64,000 nt of DNA from Streptomyces sp. CBMA29 (GTDB taxonomy: Bacteria; Actinomycetota; Actinomycetes; Streptomycetales; Streptomycetaceae), in the NCBI RefSeq assembly GCF_014596445.1, contig NZ_MECL01000077.1, forward strand, positions 1-64,000, in the 5' to 3' direction. Shown piece after piece: positions 44,846 to 53,603 of the stretch. A program made the translations under genes and the position numbers. Positions within the stretch are counted from its first letter, which is position 1, and each line of letters starts with the position of its first letter. The notes under the pieces are model-generated. The model saw nothing but the letters and a program-made list of their open reading frames with translations, was not told the origin of the DNA and did no database searches.

Positions 44846-46957
44846 GTGAATCACGACAAGCAGGACCCGGGGCATGTGCCGTTAGCGACTTCTCCGGTGG
44901 TCAAGGTCGACGCATCGCGCGGTCCGAGCGGACCGGGGTTGGTCGATCGCGTACGGGGTGTCAAGCGGCGACCCGTTGTGCCGGCGTGGGCGCGGTCGCG
45001 TCGGGAGTTCGGGGCCGCGGGCAAGGGCGTGGTCGCGTACGCCGGGCACGTCAGCGCGTATCACGCGGTGCGAACGCCCTGGTACGCGTTGCGGCTTACG
45101 CTTCGGGCGCCGCGCGGAGTCGCCCGTTTCGTGGGCGGCTCGCTGCGGTGGCTGGTCGACGCCGAGGGCGAGCCGTTGCGGCAGGCCGCGGCGACGCGCG
45201 AGGACATCGAGGAGTACCTCAAGTTGTCGCGGCAGCGGGATCGGCGGGTGCGGTGGCGGTCGGCCGTTGGAGTCGTCGCGTCGGTCGTCGTGCCCGTGGT
45301 CGGTATCGGTCTGTACGTGCTGGCGCCGGCGTGGCTGCTCGCGTTGTCGGGTGTGGCAGCCGTGATGGTGATGGGACGGCTCGGGCAACCGGCTGATGAT
45401 CCGGTTATTCACAGGGCTGTGGAGATTCCCAAGGCTTCGAAGCTCACGAGCGACATCGTGCTGCGGGCCCTGGGCGCGCTCGGCATCCCCGCGATCAACC
45501 AGGCTCAGGCCAAGGGCGGACCCGGTTTCGCCTTCACTGCACCCATCACCCGCGACGGTCCCGGCTGGCTCGCCGAGGGCGACCTCCCGTACGGCGTCAC
45601 CGTCACCGACGTGATCGACCGCCGCGAGCGGCTCGCGTCCGGGCTGCGGCGTCCGCTCGGCTGCGTATGGCCGGAGGCGGTGCCGGACGAACACACCGGC
45701 AGGCTGCGGCTGTGGGTCGGCGATCAGGACATGTCGCAGACGCGGCAGCCGAAGTGGCCGCTTCTGGACGTCAAGCCGCTGGATCTGTTCAAGGCACAGC
45801 CGTTCGCGACCGACCAACGTGGGCGGTGGGTGGTGACGTCCCTGATGTACGTGTCCGGGATCGTCGGCGCCGTGCCGCGGATGGGCAAGACCTTCCTTCT
45901 GCGTCTGTTGCTGCTCATCGCGTGCATGGACCCGCGAGCGGAGGTGCACGCGTACGACCTCAAGGGGACGGGCGATCTGTCGACCGTCGGCCGCGTCGCC
46001 CACCGCTATCGGGCGGGTGAGGAAGAGGACGACATCGCGTACGCGCTCGCTGATCTCCGGCAGCTCCGGGGGGAGTTGAGGCGGCGGGCGAGGGTCATTC
46101 GCGAATTGCCCAAAGATCTCTGTCCCGAGTCCAAGGTCACGTCAACGCTGGCGGACATGAGGAAGCTCGGGCTGCACCCGATCGTCGTGGGGGTGGATGA
46201 GTGCCAGAAGTGGTTCGAACACCCCACCTACGGAGGGGAGTTCGAGGAGCACTGCACCGACCTCGTCAAGCGCGGCCCCGCGCTGGGGATGACGCTGCTC
46301 CTCGCGACGCAGCGGCCGGATTCCAAGTCGTTGCCGACGGGCATCTCCGCGAACGCCACGCTGCGCTGGTGCCTGAAGGTCATGGGCCAGATCGAGAACG
46401 ACATGGTGCTCGGCACCGGCTCGTACAAGCGCGGCATCCGCGCGAATCTGCTCGCCTGGGCCGACAAGGGCATCGCGTGGTTCGTCGGCGAGGGCTCGGA
46501 CGCACGGATCGTGCGCTCCGTCTATCTCGACGCGCCCACGGCTGACGCGCTCGCGCTGCGCCTGTACGAGCTGCGCAAGGCGGCGGGTCGCCTCACCGGG
46601 CACGCCCTCGGCGAGGAACCCGAGGGCGGAGCTTCCCCCTCGTACGACCTGCTCGCCGATCTGCTCACCGCCATCCCGGCCGGGACGTCGAAGACGTGGA
46701 GCGAGGACATCATCGCCCGCCTCGCCGAACTCCGGCCCGACGTCTACAGCGAGTGGAGCCCTGAGCAACTGGCCTCCGCCGTAAAGCCGTACGGCATCCG
46801 CACCGTACAGGTGTGGGGCACGACGGAGGACGGCAAGGGCGCGAATCGGCGTGGGGTGCGGCGTGCTGATGTGCTCGCCGCCATCGATGGGAAGAGTCGG
46901 ACCGGCCGAGCGCCGCGTAAGCCCTGTCAGGCCAGCCCTGGCCTGTCCGCATCTTGA
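44846..46957 (+). CDS. FtsK/SpoIIIE-type conjugal DNA translocase (TraB-like)
   Basis: The GTG at 44846 follows GGAAAGGA and gives 703 residues. A basic N-terminus and a hydrophobic pair (VVASVVVPVVGIGLYVLAPA, WLLALSGVAAVMVMG) anchor it in the membrane. The RecA-like motor has Walker A GAVPRMGKTF (about 342) and Walker B IVVGVDECQKWF (about 447), then LLLATQRPDSKS. The last 100 residues, with WSEDIIARLAELRPD, look like the winged-helix region that reads 8-bp clt repeats in TraB proteins. I could not see such repeats nearby. Confidence 0.9.
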   Translation: MNHDKQDPGHVPLATSPVVKVDASRGPSGPGLVDRVRGVKRRPVVPAWARSRREFGAAGKGVVAYAGHVSAYHAVRTPWYALRLTLRAPRGVARFVGGSLRWLVDAEGEPLRQAAATREDIEEYLKLSRQRDRRVRWRSAVGVVASVVVPVVGIGLYVLAPAWLLALSGVAAVMVMGRLGQPADDPVIHRAVEIPKASKLTSDIVLRALGALGIPAINQAQAKGGPGFAFTAPITRDGPGWLAEGDLPYGVTVTDVIDRRERLASGLRRPLGCVWPEAVPDEHTGRLRLWVGDQDMSQTRQPKWPLLDVKPLDLFKAQPFATDQRGRWVVTSLMYVSGIVGAVPRMGKTFLLRLLLLIACMDPRAEVHAYDLKGTGDLSTVGRVAHRYRAGEEEDDIAYALADLRQLRGELRRRARVIRELPKDLCPESKVTSTLADMRKLGLHPIVVGVDECQKWFEHPTYGGEFEEHCTDLVKRGPALGMTLLLATQRPDSKSLPTGISANATLRWCLKVMGQIENDMVLGTGSYKRGIRANLLAWADKGIAWFVGEGSDARIVRSVYLDAPTADALALRLYELRKAAGRLTGHALGEEPEGGASPSYDLLADLLTAIPAGTSKTWSEDIIARLAELRPDVYSEWSPEQLASAVKPYGIRTVQVWGTTEDGKGANRRGVRRADVLAAIDGKSRTGRAPRKPCQASPGLSAS

Positions 46958-47424
46958 GCAGACGTCTGCCGCCCTTCGACCATCCCGACGCCTGCTCGCC
47001 GCTCCAGTCGTTGGGCGACCACCAGCCCGAGCGGCTGGTCGGGGACCTTCCTCCACGTTTTCCGACGTCGCCTGTGGAGGGCTTCGTCCACCGTGTCCGC
47101 AGCCTCGGTCGGGGAAGAGAGGTCCGGGAAGTTTGCAAGCGCGAGTTGCTCGCGCCGTCGGTTGGCGCTGCTGACCGCCCGCTTGTTCCGGCGAATGTTG
47201 CGACGAGAACTCTTGTCGTTCTCGCCGAAGGCGTTTCGGCGGTCCTTACGGTAACTCAACTGCTTCTTCTCCTGCGGGGACCTCCGCACCGGAACCTCGC
47301 TTTCTGTCCGCTCGGAGCAGAAGGCTACGTCGACAGGTGACTCCCAAGCAACGGCGTTTGCGGACGCTGCTCGCGACATCGGAACAGCCGTTTCTCTAGC
47401 GTCGCATCCCGCTAGGTCTAGCAC
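46927..47424 (-). CDS. basic protein of a recurrent Streptomyces family (SYRKDRRNA type)
   Basis: Its end overlaps the traB 3' end by 31 bp (convergent). GTG 47424 would give 165 residues; internal starts near 47370 and 47290 are possible. The core QLSYRKDRRNAFGENDKSSR and RRNKRAVSSANRRREQ is very basic and reads like small proteins widespread in Streptomyces, and third positions favour this strand. The C-terminal half is helical, with RRRRKTWRKVP. Probably nucleic-acid binding. Its promoter would lie in the CTAG-rich region. Confidence 0.55.
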   Translation of the reverse strand: MLDLAGCDARETAVPMSRAASANAVAWESPVDVAFCSERTESEVPVRRSPQEKKQLSYRKDRRNAFGENDKSSRRNIRRNKRAVSSANRRREQLALANFPDLSSPTEAADTVDEALHRRRRKTWRKVPDQPLGLVVAQRLERRAGVGMVEGRQTSAQDADRPGLA

Positions 47425-47471
47425 CCCCGCTAGCGCCCCAATGGCCCTCTGACCTGGCGTCTAGCTGCTAG
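47396..47471. promoter_or_regulatory. cluster of six CTAG motifs
   Basis: CTAG occurs at 47396, 47412, 47418, 47430, 47461 and 47468. It includes the palindrome GCTAGGTCTAGC (47411-47422), CGCTAGCG (47428-47435) and CTAGCTGCTAG. The cluster lies between a leftward basic-protein gene and the rightward small-protein operon. Such density is very unusual for this base composition and suggests a multi-site operator. Confidence 0.65.
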
Positions 47472-47517
47472 CGGCCCACTTTCCGCATGCCCTGATTCCG
47501 CCCTGGAAGGGGTTCTC

Positions 47518-47769
47518 ATGCCTTCGCTCGTCACCGCTATAGCCCTCATCGTCATCGCGGGACTCTGTTACGCCGCATTGTGCGCCGCGAGTGCGCTCGG
47601 CAGTTGCCGCAGGTGCCGCGGATTCGGCTTCAAGGTCAAGCAGAACCGGCGCGGCCGGATCGTGCGCGGCCGGGAGTGCCGTCGCTGCCGCGGATACGGC
47701 CAACGGATCCGCGTGGGACGTCACCTCTACAACGTGGCCACTCGTCTGCACCGTGAGGGGGTCCGCTGA
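47518..47769 (+). CDS. membrane protein with CxxCxGxG zinc motif
   Basis: ATG 47518 follows GGAAGGGG; 83 residues. One N-terminal span (ALIVIAGLCYAALCAASAL) precedes CRRCRGFGFKV and CRRCRGYGQRI, two C-x2-C-x-G-x-G units like those of DnaJ zinc domains. A single zinc site on a small membrane protein beside Spd-like genes is odd and recurrent in AICEs. The stop overlaps the next ATG. Confidence 0.75.
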   Translation: MPSLVTAIALIVIAGLCYAALCAASALGSCRRCRGFGFKVKQNRRGRIVRGRECRRCRGYGQRIRVGRHLYNVATRLHREGVR

Positions 47770-47963
47770 TGGCCTTCAGTATTTCCGCCCTCGCGCTGTT
47801 CGGCGTCCTGCTGGCCCTGCTCATGCGCTACCGCGCGGTCGGCGCCGGGGCCGCCGTCGTCGCGCTGCTCTTCGGCTTCTACCTCGCACGCAGCAACGCC
47901 GCGCCCTCGATCGACCAGTTCATGTCCGCGCTCAGGGACGCGATCCCCAACTCCGGCAAGTAG
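47769..47963 (+). CDS. SpdB-like small membrane protein
   Basis: ATG 47769 overlaps the previous stop. The 64 residues have two hydrophobic spans (ISALALFGVLLALLM, AAVVALLFGFYLA) and a short polar end. By size and place it is the counterpart of 9850-10044 in AICE-1, probably helping intramycelial spread. Confidence 0.65.
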   Translation: MAFSISALALFGVLLALLMRYRAVGAGAAVVALLFGFYLARSNAAPSIDQFMSALRDAIPNSGK

Positions 47964-47994
47964 CCGTCAAGTGACCTCGTAAGGAGGCAACTTC

Positions 47995-48237
47995 ATGTGT
48001 ACGCCCGCACTCGCGGCATCCCAGCCGCGCATCTCCCTGATGGCCATCAGCGAACTCCGCGACGTCCTCACCGCTCTCGAACTCGGCCAGGGTCCCACTG
48101 CCGTCGCCGGACTCATGGCCATCGACCCGGAGTCCTGGCAGGCCATCGAGCAGCGGCTCGCGGCGGTCGGCGGCGACCTGCGCACGGTCCTCCAGGCTGC
48201 CTCCCTTGGCGCCCCGGTCCTCCCGTACCTGGCCTGA
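47995..48237 (+). CDS. small hypothetical protein
   Basis: ATG 47995 follows AAGGAGG at good spacing; 80 residues, rich in Leu/Ala (MAISELRDVLTALELG, VAGLMAIDPESWQAIEQR). It may fold as a small helical bundle. No family is recognised. Confidence 0.7.
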   Translation: MCTPALAASQPRISLMAISELRDVLTALELGQGPTAVAGLMAIDPESWQAIEQRLAAVGGDLRTVLQAASLGAPVLPYLA

Positions 48238-48335
48238 CGCACCCCCGTGCGGGCCCAACCTCCCATCCACAGAAGGAGGTTGGGCTCGTGCGGAGGACCG
48301 GACAGACCGCCCGGCCCGCCCAACGGAGGGACCCC

Positions 48336-48935
48336 ATGCCCGACATCGCCCCGGACTGGCACCCCAGCCTGACCGACAGCGTGTACACCCTCGGCGCAGC
48401 CGCCCGTGAACTGCGCACCGCCCACAGCCATGCCCGCCACGCCGCGTGGACTGCGGACCCCGCCCGTATCGTGCCCGTCGTCGGCCTGCTCACCGTGCCC
48501 GACGCCGAACCCGTACGCCCGCACGACGAAGCGCTCTGGCAGCTCAGCGACCTCTACATGGTCCTGGAGCACCACACGCACGAGCTGTACGAGAACACCG
48601 CTCTCGGCTACGCGCACGGCGCCGCCTCGGCGGTGGCCGCCGTCCTGCGCAGCGAGCGCCCCCGGCACGTCGAACTCCCCCGCGACCGGAACGGCAACTA
48701 CACCGTGACCGCGGACGGCATCCCCGACGTCAGCCCGTCCCTCACCCGCGACGCCGGCAGCGCCGAGCTTGCCGACCTCCGCGCCCGGGTCATCGCGTGC
48801 GAACCCGCGGACGGGGAGGAGGAGTTCACCGACCAACTCGCCGACGCCGCGTACGCGTACGGCGAGCGCGCCGAGCGCACGCTCCAGCACCTCATCCGCT
48901 TCGCGGACGCCCACGGCTTCCTTCAGGCGGGCTGA
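48336..48935 (+). CDS. hypothetical helical protein
   Basis: ATG 48336 follows GGAGGG; 199 residues. Mostly helical, with LTDSVYTLGAAARELRTAHS, ALWQLSDLYMVLEHHTHELY and an acidic ADGEEEFTDQLADAAYAYGE. No catalytic motif is visible. It sits in the small-protein operon between the spread genes and xis, where AICEs often keep conserved unknowns. Confidence 0.75.
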   Translation: MPDIAPDWHPSLTDSVYTLGAAARELRTAHSHARHAAWTADPARIVPVVGLLTVPDAEPVRPHDEALWQLSDLYMVLEHHTHELYENTALGYAHGAASAVAAVLRSERPRHVELPRDRNGNYTVTADGIPDVSPSLTRDAGSAELADLRARVIACEPADGEEEFTDQLADAAYAYGERAERTLQHLIRFADAHGFLQAG

Positions 48936-48937
48936 CC

Positions 48938-49228
48938 GTGGCCCACACCCGCCCCCTGCACGCCCACATGATCCACTCCTGGGACGGCACCGCCTGGGAG
49001 GTCTTCGTCGCCGAGCCCGACGAAGCCCGTTGGGCGCACATCCCGTTCCCCGTCGGCGACGGCGTCCCCACCGTCAGCGCCCGTACCGCCGCCCTGCGTG
49101 CCCTCGGCTACGCGCCGCTCAGCGCCGACACCGCCTGGGAGTGGATGGAGACCTTCTTCGAGGGCGACCCCGAAGGCACCGTCTCGCTGATCGCCAGCGT
49201 CAAAGTCGCCCCGGTCACCGCGACTTGA
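48938..49228 (+). CDS. small hypothetical protein
   Basis: The GTG at 48938 lies 2 bases after the previous stop; 96 residues, with MIHSWDGTAWEVFVAEPDEA and an aromatic WEWMETFFEGDPEG. Alpha/beta character, no motif recognised. Confidence 0.65.
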   Translation: MAHTRPLHAHMIHSWDGTAWEVFVAEPDEARWAHIPFPVGDGVPTVSARTAALRALGYAPLSADTAWEWMETFFEGDPEGTVSLIASVKVAPVTAT

Positions 49229-49315
49229 CCTCGCCCGGGGCAGCGACCAATCCGCCAAGAACGCCCGCTGCCCCGGCCCTCCCATCCCGAACACGACACA
49301 GGAGGAGCCCTCAGC

Positions 49316-49645
49316 ATGCCCCACAACACCAACTCCCCGCCGACCATCTCGGACCAGGCGGACGCCTTACGCGCCATGCTCCGACTCGCCGAGCAGTATC
49401 CGGACCTTCCGGCCCCGTACATCGCTTGCGGCAGGCACGAGTTCGACCGCATCCGCGCCCAGCTCGACAGCCCGAGCACCCTGGAGACCTGGCGCGAAGC
49501 GCTCCACGCACCCGCGGAATCCGTCGAGTTCAACGACCTCCACGGCGACGTGCAGCTCCAGTTCACGGCGGACATCGACCGAGTGACCTTCCGTTTCTAC
49601 GTCATCTTCCCTTACGGCGACGCCGTATCGGAGGCCGCCGTATGA
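49316..49645 (+). CDS. small hypothetical protein
   Basis: ATG 49316 follows AGGAGGAG; 109 residues, with two helical parts (ALRAMLRLAEQYPDLPAPYI, LETWREALHAPAE) and a beta end (VQLQFTADIDRVTFRFYVIF). The stop overlaps the Xis start (ATGA), so it is translated together with xis. Unknown function. Confidence 0.7.
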   Translation: MPHNTNSPPTISDQADALRAMLRLAEQYPDLPAPYIACGRHEFDRIRAQLDSPSTLETWREALHAPAESVEFNDLHGDVQLQFTADIDRVTFRFYVIFPYGDAVSEAAV

Positions 49646-49863
49646 GGCTCGCCTCCCGCGGCCCGACTCGCCAGACGTCCGGCCGTCGAAGCCTCAAACT
49701 CCCCGAAGTCCTGGACGAGATCGGCATGTCCCGGTCTGCCTTCTACCGGATGCGGGCGCGCGGCAAGGCACCCAGGTGCATCAAGCTCCCGAACGGCCAG
49801 ATCCGCGTACGCCGCAGCGATCTCGACACGTGGCTGAGTTCCTGCGAGCAGGGCGTCGACTGA
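49642..49863 (+). CDS. xis: excisionase, AlpA/MerR-like HTH
   Basis: 73 residues from ATG 49642. A winged-helix DNA-binding core, LPEVLDEIGMSRSAFYRMRA, is followed by IRVRRSDLDTWLSS, the typical excisionase pattern of tyrosine-integrase elements. It lies 62 bp upstream of int, as in most AICEs. It favours excision by bending attL/attR. Confidence 0.9.
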   Translation: MRLASRGPTRQTSGRRSLKLPEVLDEIGMSRSAFYRMRARGKAPRCIKLPNGQIRVRRSDLDTWLSSCEQGVD

Positions 49864-49925
49864 CCACCCCCGTTTGGAGCCGCTCCGGCGTTCATAGCCG
49901 GGGCGGTTCCGGTTTGGAGAACCCA

Positions 49926-51377
49926 ATGAGCCTCACGTATGAGGTGGAGTTCTGGGCGATCCGCCAGCGCAAGAATCGGCGGAAGCCGTTTGAACTGCGC
50001 TGGCGCGTAGGGGATCGCCCGCACTCGCAGAGTTTCCGGCTCAAGACGCAAGCTGAGGGCCGACAGTCTCAGCTCCTCGAAGCCCTGCGGCAACGTGAAC
50101 AGTTCGACGTCGGCACCGGGTTGCCAGCCTCCGAGTTGCACGAACTGAAGTCGCCGACCTGGTACGAGCACGCGTGCACGTACGCCCTGATGAAGTGGCC
50201 TGACATTTCTGCCAAGCATCGGGCAGGCATCGCCGACGCGCTCACGGCGGTGACTCCGACACTGGTTGTCGCCAGCAAGGAGAAGCGCCCGCCTGCGGCG
50301 ACGCTTCGGCGAGCCCTTCAGGCGTACGTGTTCCAGGCCGCGCGGGACGACAAAGGGAGGGTGGTCCTGAACGACGACGGCCGTCCCCAGGCCCGAAAGG
50401 ACGTGGAAACGCCTCCGGAGGACATGGCGACGGCGCTGGCGTGGATGGCCAAACACTCCATGAAGGTAAGCGAACTCAAGGGTTCGGAAGTCCTCCGGGA
50501 CGCCCTGTTCGCTCTGTCCCACCGGCTCGACGGCAAGGTGGCCGCGGAGAACACCACTCGCCGCAAATACAGCGTCTTCAACAACGCGTTGCGCTACGCG
50601 GTGGAACGCGACCTCCTCGCCGTCAATCCCCTCACCCGGATCGACTGGAGTCCCCCGCAGACGGACGATGAGATCGATTTCCGCTACGTCCCCAACCCCA
50701 AGCTCGCACGTTCCCTTATCCAGTCTGTGGGCGAACGAGGCGTGCGTGGCGAGCACTTGGAGGCGTTCTTCGGCTGCATGTACTACGCCGCCATGCGTCC
50801 GTCAGAAGTCGCCGCGCTAGGTGAATCCGCCTGTCGGCTTCCCGACGAAGGCGACGCGGGCGCCTGGGGAGAACTCGTGCTCTCCGAGAGCCGTCCCGAG
50901 GTGGCCGCCGGATGGACGGACGACGGATTGTCGTACGAGAAACGCGGGCTGAAGAAGCGGGCGAGGAAGGCGACGCGGTCGGTGCCCATCCCGCCGGACC
51001 TCGTATCCATGCTCCGCACGCACCTCGCGCGGTACGGCACGGCACCGGACGGCCGCATGTTCCGGGCTGCCGGAGGAGGGCGTCTGCGCTCTACGGAGTA
51101 CGCCGACGTGTGGCAGCTCGCGCGACACGAAACCCTCGCTCCGGCTGACCAGGGAACTCCGCTGGCGGAAGTCCCCTACTCCCTGCGCCACGCTTGTGTG
51201 TCCCTGTGGCTCAAGGCGGGGGTCGATCCGGTGGAGGTCGCGAGTCGCGCCGGCCACAGCGTCACCGTGCTCTACCGCTTCTACGCGAAAGTCATCAAGG
51301 GGCGGCAGGACGCGGACAACGCCCGCATCACCAGGGCTCTGGCCAGCGGTGACGCCGACGTCAACGACGGAGCGTAA
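49926..51377 (+). CDS. int: tyrosine recombinase (integrase)
   Basis: ATG 49926 gives 483 residues. An N-terminal arm/core-binding region precedes the catalytic domain, with Arg in AAMRPSEVAAL (about 292), LRHACVSLW (HxxR region, about 421), GHSVTVLYRFYAK with the His/Tyr (about 442-455). It inserts the element into the 3' end of tRNA-Ser and lies 140 bp from attR. A deletion derivative is at 30346-30695. Its start has no strong ribosome site. The ORF is open upstream, overlapping xis. Confidence 0.93.
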   Translation: MSLTYEVEFWAIRQRKNRRKPFELRWRVGDRPHSQSFRLKTQAEGRQSQLLEALRQREQFDVGTGLPASELHELKSPTWYEHACTYALMKWPDISAKHRAGIADALTAVTPTLVVASKEKRPPAATLRRALQAYVFQAARDDKGRVVLNDDGRPQARKDVETPPEDMATALAWMAKHSMKVSELKGSEVLRDALFALSHRLDGKVAAENTTRRKYSVFNNALRYAVERDLLAVNPLTRIDWSPPQTDDEIDFRYVPNPKLARSLIQSVGERGVRGEHLEAFFGCMYYAAMRPSEVAALGESACRLPDEGDAGAWGELVLSESRPEVAAGWTDDGLSYEKRGLKKRARKATRSVPIPPDLVSMLRTHLARYGTAPDGRMFRAAGGGRLRSTEYADVWQLARHETLAPADQGTPLAEVPYSLRHACVSLWLKAGVDPVEVASRAGHSVTVLYRFYAKVIKGRQDADNARITRALASGDADVNDGA

Positions 51378-51459
51378 CCGACGAATCTGGCCCGTGCGTG
51401 GCCCGCACGCACCGACCAACGCCGGGATACCGGCGACGCAGAGTGAGACAACCAACAGC

Positions 51460-51494
51460 AGAGCGGGTGCCCCAGATCCTGGGGCACCCGCTCT
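51460..51494. terminator. strong bidirectional hairpin between int and tRNA-Ser
   Basis: A perfect 15-bp stem, AGAGCGGGTGCCCCA with TGGGGCACCCGCTCT, and a 5-base loop; rightward it is followed by GACCTGCTTTT. It ends int transcription and also stands 3' of the tRNA, replacing the terminator that stayed at 31678. Confidence 0.85.
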
Positions 51495-51517
51495 GACCTG
51501 CTTTTACATCCACCTCG

Positions 51518-51574
51518 GCGGAGGCTGTGGGATTTGAACCCACGGTGACATCGCTGCCACGACGGTTTTCAAGA
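51518..51574. other. attR of AICE-2, within tRNA-Ser
   Basis: The 57-bp direct repeat shared with 31738-31794, covering the tRNA from its 3' end to the anticodon loop. The rest of the tRNA (51575-51605) is chromosomal. Confidence 0.92.
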
Positions 51575-51605
51575 CCGTTCCCTTAGGCCGCTCGGGCAAG
51601 CCTCC
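51519..51605 (-). tRNA. tRNA-Ser(UGA)
   Basis: On the minus strand an 87-nt cloverleaf begins GGAGGCTTGCCCGAG and has anticodon stem ACGGT/ACCGT with loop CTTGAAA (anticodon TGA). It has the long variable arm of class II tRNAs, T-arm GGTTCAAATCC, and acceptor strand AGCCTCC. CCA is not encoded. The element restored the complete gene. Confidence 0.95.
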
Positions 51606-51641
51606 TGGCGCGGGGCGCGGGGACAGCTTAGTGGGTGGGGG

Positions 51642-53414
51642 CTAGTTGCTGTCGCCGGTGCGCTGGCCGAGGGTGACGGTGGTGGTGTGGGAGGTGCCGT
51701 TGCGGGTGTAGGTGATGGTGGCCTTGTCGCCGGGGGAGTGCTGCCAGATCTCGCCGATGAGGGTCTGGCCGCTGTCGATGAGGGTGTCGTCGAAGCGGGT
51801 GATGACGTCACCGGGCTTGAGGCCGGCGTTGGCGCCGGGGCCGCCGGAGGTGATGGCGGTGCTGGAGTCGGTGGAGATCTTGGCACCGTCGCCCTGGTAC
51901 TGGGTGTCGAGGCTGACGCCGATCACCGGGTAGACGGGCTGGCCGGTCTTGATGAGCTGGTCGGCGACGCGCTTGGCCTGGTTGATGGGGATGGCGAAGC
52001 CGAGGCCGACGCTGCCGCCCTGGGTGCCGGGGTCGCTGTTGCCCGCGGGCTGGATGGCGGAGTTGATGCCGATGACGGCGCCGTTGGCGTTGAGGAGGGG
52101 GCCGCCGGAGTTGCCGGGGTTGATCGAGGCGTCGGTCTGGATCGCGCTCATGTAGGAGGCGCTGCTGCCCTGGCCGTCGCTGGAGGCGACGGGGCGGTGG
52201 ACGGCGCTGACGATGCCGGTGGTGACCGTGCCGGAGAGGCCGAAGGGGGCGCCGATGGCGATGGTGGCGTCGCCGACCTGCGCCTGGTCGGAGTTGCCGA
52301 GCGGCAGCGGGGTGAGCTTGACGCCGCTGGCGTTCTTCAGCTTGACGACGGCCACGTCGTACCCCTGGGCGCGGCCGATGACGGCCGCGTCGTACGTCTT
52401 GCCGTTGGAGAAGGTGACGGTGAGCTTGCCGCCGTTGGCCGCCGGGGCGACCACGTGGTTGTTGGTGAGGATGTGGCCCTCGGTGTCGTAGACGAAACCG
52501 GTGCCGGTGCCGCTCTCCTGGCTGCCGCTGGCCTTGATGGTGACGACGCTCGGCAGCGCCTTGTTGGCGATGCCCGCCACCGAGGTCGGGGCCCGGTTGA
52601 ACGCCTTCTGGCTGCCGGAGTCGGAGACGGTGGTGGAGGAGGTGGAACTCCCCTTGTCGTTGTGGTCGGCGATCGCGTAGCCGACGCCTCCGCCGACGCC
52701 GCCCGCCACCAGCGCGGCGACCAGGACGGCGGCGACCATGCCGCCGATGCCGCCGCGGCGCTTGTGGCCGTCGTTCGGCGGCGGGGGAACGTGCGTGCCC
52801 CAGGCCGGCGGCAGACCGCCGGGACCGCCGGGCTGGCCGGTACCGGGCGCGTTCGCCGCGCCGTAGGGGGACGACGGCGCGGCGAACGGATCGTGCGGCC
52901 CGCCACCGTGGCCGGACCCGCCATGCCCCGACCCCGCACCCTGCTCCGTACCCGACGCACCCGACGCACCGAACGCGCCCGACGCCGCGGGCGGCTGCTC
53001 CGCCGCGAACACCGAGGCAGGCGGCGTCCCGTAAGGCGAAGGCGGCCCGCTCGGCGGCCCGTAAGGCGAGGGCGAAGGCGAAGGAGAAGGTGCGGGCGAA
53101 GAGGAGGAAGAGAAGGAGGAGGACGACGAGTACGGGTCGGCCGGGGCCCGGTACGGATCCGCGGGCGGCATCGGAGCCGCGTCCCGTACCTCCGGCAGGA
53201 TCTCCGTACGCGACTCGCCGTCCGCGGACGCCGGGGGAGCGGCGGGCGCGGGCGGAGTGGCCGGAGTGGCCGGAGGGGCCGTCGGAGGAGCGGTCGGCGG
53301 GGCGAGCGGCGGAGCGGCAGGAGGTACGGGGGCCTGGGCCGCCGAGGCACCGTCGGGCGCGGGCGCTGCCGACTCCGCAGCCGAGCCGGAGCCGGCTTCG
53401 TTCTCGGTGCTCAC
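51642..53414 (-). CDS. HtrA/DegP-like trypsin-family serine protease with PDZ domain
   Basis: The GTG at 53412-53414 follows GAGGAG; 590 residues. About 240 residues of cytoplasmic Pro/Ser/Gly-rich sequence precede a membrane anchor (GGMVAAVLVAALVAGG). The extracellular protease has the triad in LTNNHVV (His), YDVAVVKL (Asp) and PGNSGGPLL (Ser), then a PDZ domain with GLKPGDVITRFDDTLID. It degrades or refolds envelope proteins. The long disordered N-terminus is typical of Streptomyces members. The gene reads away from the GDPD gene. Confidence 0.93.
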   Translation of the reverse strand: MSTENEAGSGSAAESAAPAPDGASAAQAPVPPAAPPLAPPTAPPTAPPATPATPPAPAAPPASADGESRTEILPEVRDAAPMPPADPYRAPADPYSSSSSFSSSSSPAPSPSPSPSPYGPPSGPPSPYGTPPASVFAAEQPPAASGAFGASGASGTEQGAGSGHGGSGHGGGPHDPFAAPSSPYGAANAPGTGQPGGPGGLPPAWGTHVPPPPNDGHKRRGGIGGMVAAVLVAALVAGGVGGGVGYAIADHNDKGSSTSSTTVSDSGSQKAFNRAPTSVAGIANKALPSVVTIKASGSQESGTGTGFVYDTEGHILTNNHVVAPAANGGKLTVTFSNGKTYDAAVIGRAQGYDVAVVKLKNASGVKLTPLPLGNSDQAQVGDATIAIGAPFGLSGTVTTGIVSAVHRPVASSDGQGSSASYMSAIQTDASINPGNSGGPLLNANGAVIGINSAIQPAGNSDPGTQGGSVGLGFAIPINQAKRVADQLIKTGQPVYPVIGVSLDTQYQGDGAKISTDSSTAITSGGPGANAGLKPGDVITRFDDTLIDSGQTLIGEIWQHSPGDKATITYTRNGTSHTTTVTLGQRTGDSN

Positions 53415-53603
53415 AGCGATTCTCCTCAGGGTCGTGACAGGTTCTGAACAGGATTCCGAACCGGGTGCGGAACAAGGTGGTGGGCCGAACACAGCATTTC
53501 CCACGGCGTGTCGGACCGCCGTAAGCGGTAGCTGTGCATCTTCGCGTACCCGTCGTACGGCCGTGTTACCGGGCCGCCGGGAAGACGGTGGCACCATGGC
53601 ACG

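Larger units (their letters stand above)
31738..51574. mobile_element. AICE-2, integrated in tRNA-Ser(UGA)
   Basis: Flanked by the 57-bp direct repeat, about 19.8 kb. From right to left: integrase and Xis next to attR, a run of small proteins, Spd-like membrane proteins, a TraB-type FtsK ATPase, a DUF2637-like membrane protein, regulators and cargo, and a foreign low-GC gene next to attL. No replication initiator of the RepSA, RepAM or prim-pol type is recognisable. All core genes look intact. Confidence 0.9.

Noticed and set aside
51687..53447. 586-codon plus-strand ORF opposite the HtrA-like protease
   Set aside because: Antisense shadow. The catalytic triad, PDZ and membrane anchor are all on the minus strand.
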